Below are positions 23,881 to 24,069 of a DNA stretch of 24,069 nt, in pieces. Numbering within the stretch: the first letter of the stretch is position 1; each line of letters begins with the position of its first letter. The DNA is taken from the NCBI GenBank assembly GCA_001940645.1, contig MDVS01000132.1, positions 1-24,069 of the forward strand, read 5' to 3'. The position numbers and the translations under genes are program-made. A model generated the notes under the pieces. It saw only the letters and a program-made list of their open reading frames with translations. It did no database searches and was not told the origin of the DNA. Source of the stretch: Candidatus Heimdallarchaeota archaeon LC_3. Its GTDB lineage: Archaea; Asgardarchaeota; Heimdallarchaeia; Hodarchaeales; LC-3.

Positions 23881-24069
23881 TCTAATTAATTATTTTTTCC
23901 TCAGAAGATTATATTATAAGTTATTCTATTTTAAAGGCTATTATCAAGAAGTTTAAATACATATTTGCAATGTCTTAAGAAGTCGGATAACATCCAACTT
24001 ATTGATTTAATTATTTTAGCCATTTCTTTAAGAAAGATAAAAGTTGAAAGTGGCTTTATAATTATGTTC
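23849..24069 (-). repeat. Large inverted repeat, right arm (continues past window)
   Basis: 23849-23989 is identical to the reverse complement of the left core. From 23990 to the last base it still matches at roughly 80% by eye, including the TATA box, so the duplication continues outside the window. Confidence 0.9.
24055..24062 (+). promoter_or_regulatory. TATA box of a predicted plus-strand gene just beyond the window
   Basis: TTTATAAT followed by TATGTTC matches the box of the surface-protein gene in inverted orientation. By analogy a start codon would lie about 35-40 bases past the window end. Confidence 0.45.

Noticed and set aside
23369..24069. Inverted repeat as an assembly or amplification fold-back artefact
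   Set aside because: The arms differ outside the core with scattered mismatches and an indel, and the loop is unique, which a simple fold-back would not give; still to be confirmed with reads.

Overview
The window reads as a piece of an AT-rich archaeal genome, most likely an Asgard archaeon and possibly a Heimdallarchaeia-like lineage. The evidence is a free-standing Roadblock/LC7 protein, a short leucine-rich-repeat protein, two archaeal-type AMP phosphorylases, a NosD-like beta-helix surface protein with calcium-binding repeats, a secreted protein ending in a PGF-type C-terminal sorting signal, archaeal TATA boxes and GGTGA/GGAGG ribosome-binding sites. The lineage call is an inference from protein style; there is no rRNA or tRNA in the window to fix it.

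Layout. Bases 2-427 hold the C-terminal end of a DDE transposase cut by the window edge. A minus-strand block follows: a 763-residue membrane protein with a very large extracytoplasmic domain (584-2875), a B12-binding-domain radical SAM protein (3128-4576) and an unrecognised 343-residue protein (4673-5704). A 472-bp gap with a strong TATA box and repeated AGGTAATT motifs leads to a plus-strand haem-oxygenase-like diiron protein (6177-7106), which converges on the small LRR protein (7181-7663). A 740-bp non-coding gap precedes the Roadblock gene (8404-8796). The plus-strand run 9158-11979 encodes AMP phosphorylase paralogue 1, a thioredoxin and a PEMT/ICMT-type membrane methyltransferase. It converges on a minus-strand beta-helix surface protein whose proper start appears to be an AUA codon, then AMP phosphorylase paralogue 2 (starting at TTG 15183), UvrA, a long coiled-coil protein with a C-terminal winged helix, and a secreted protein with a sorting signal.

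The right end carries the most unusual structure. The region upstream of the secreted-protein gene is duplicated as a large inverted repeat, with a 141-bp identical core and a diverged extension running off the window. It surrounds a 65-codon ORF. The second arm repeats the promoter and the first ten codons of that small ORF, then ends it after 18 codons, and it carries the TATA box of an outward-facing gene that should start just past the window edge. The expected arrangement is two paralogous surface-protein genes pointing away from each other around a palindromic switch-like centre.

Functional links: the two AMP phosphorylases suggest nucleotide salvage or turnover, but neither RuBisCO nor ribose-1,5-bisphosphate isomerase is present here. 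UvrA stands without uvrB or uvrC. Most genes look singly transcribed, with T-run terminators and their own ribosome-binding sites, so there is no single large operon.
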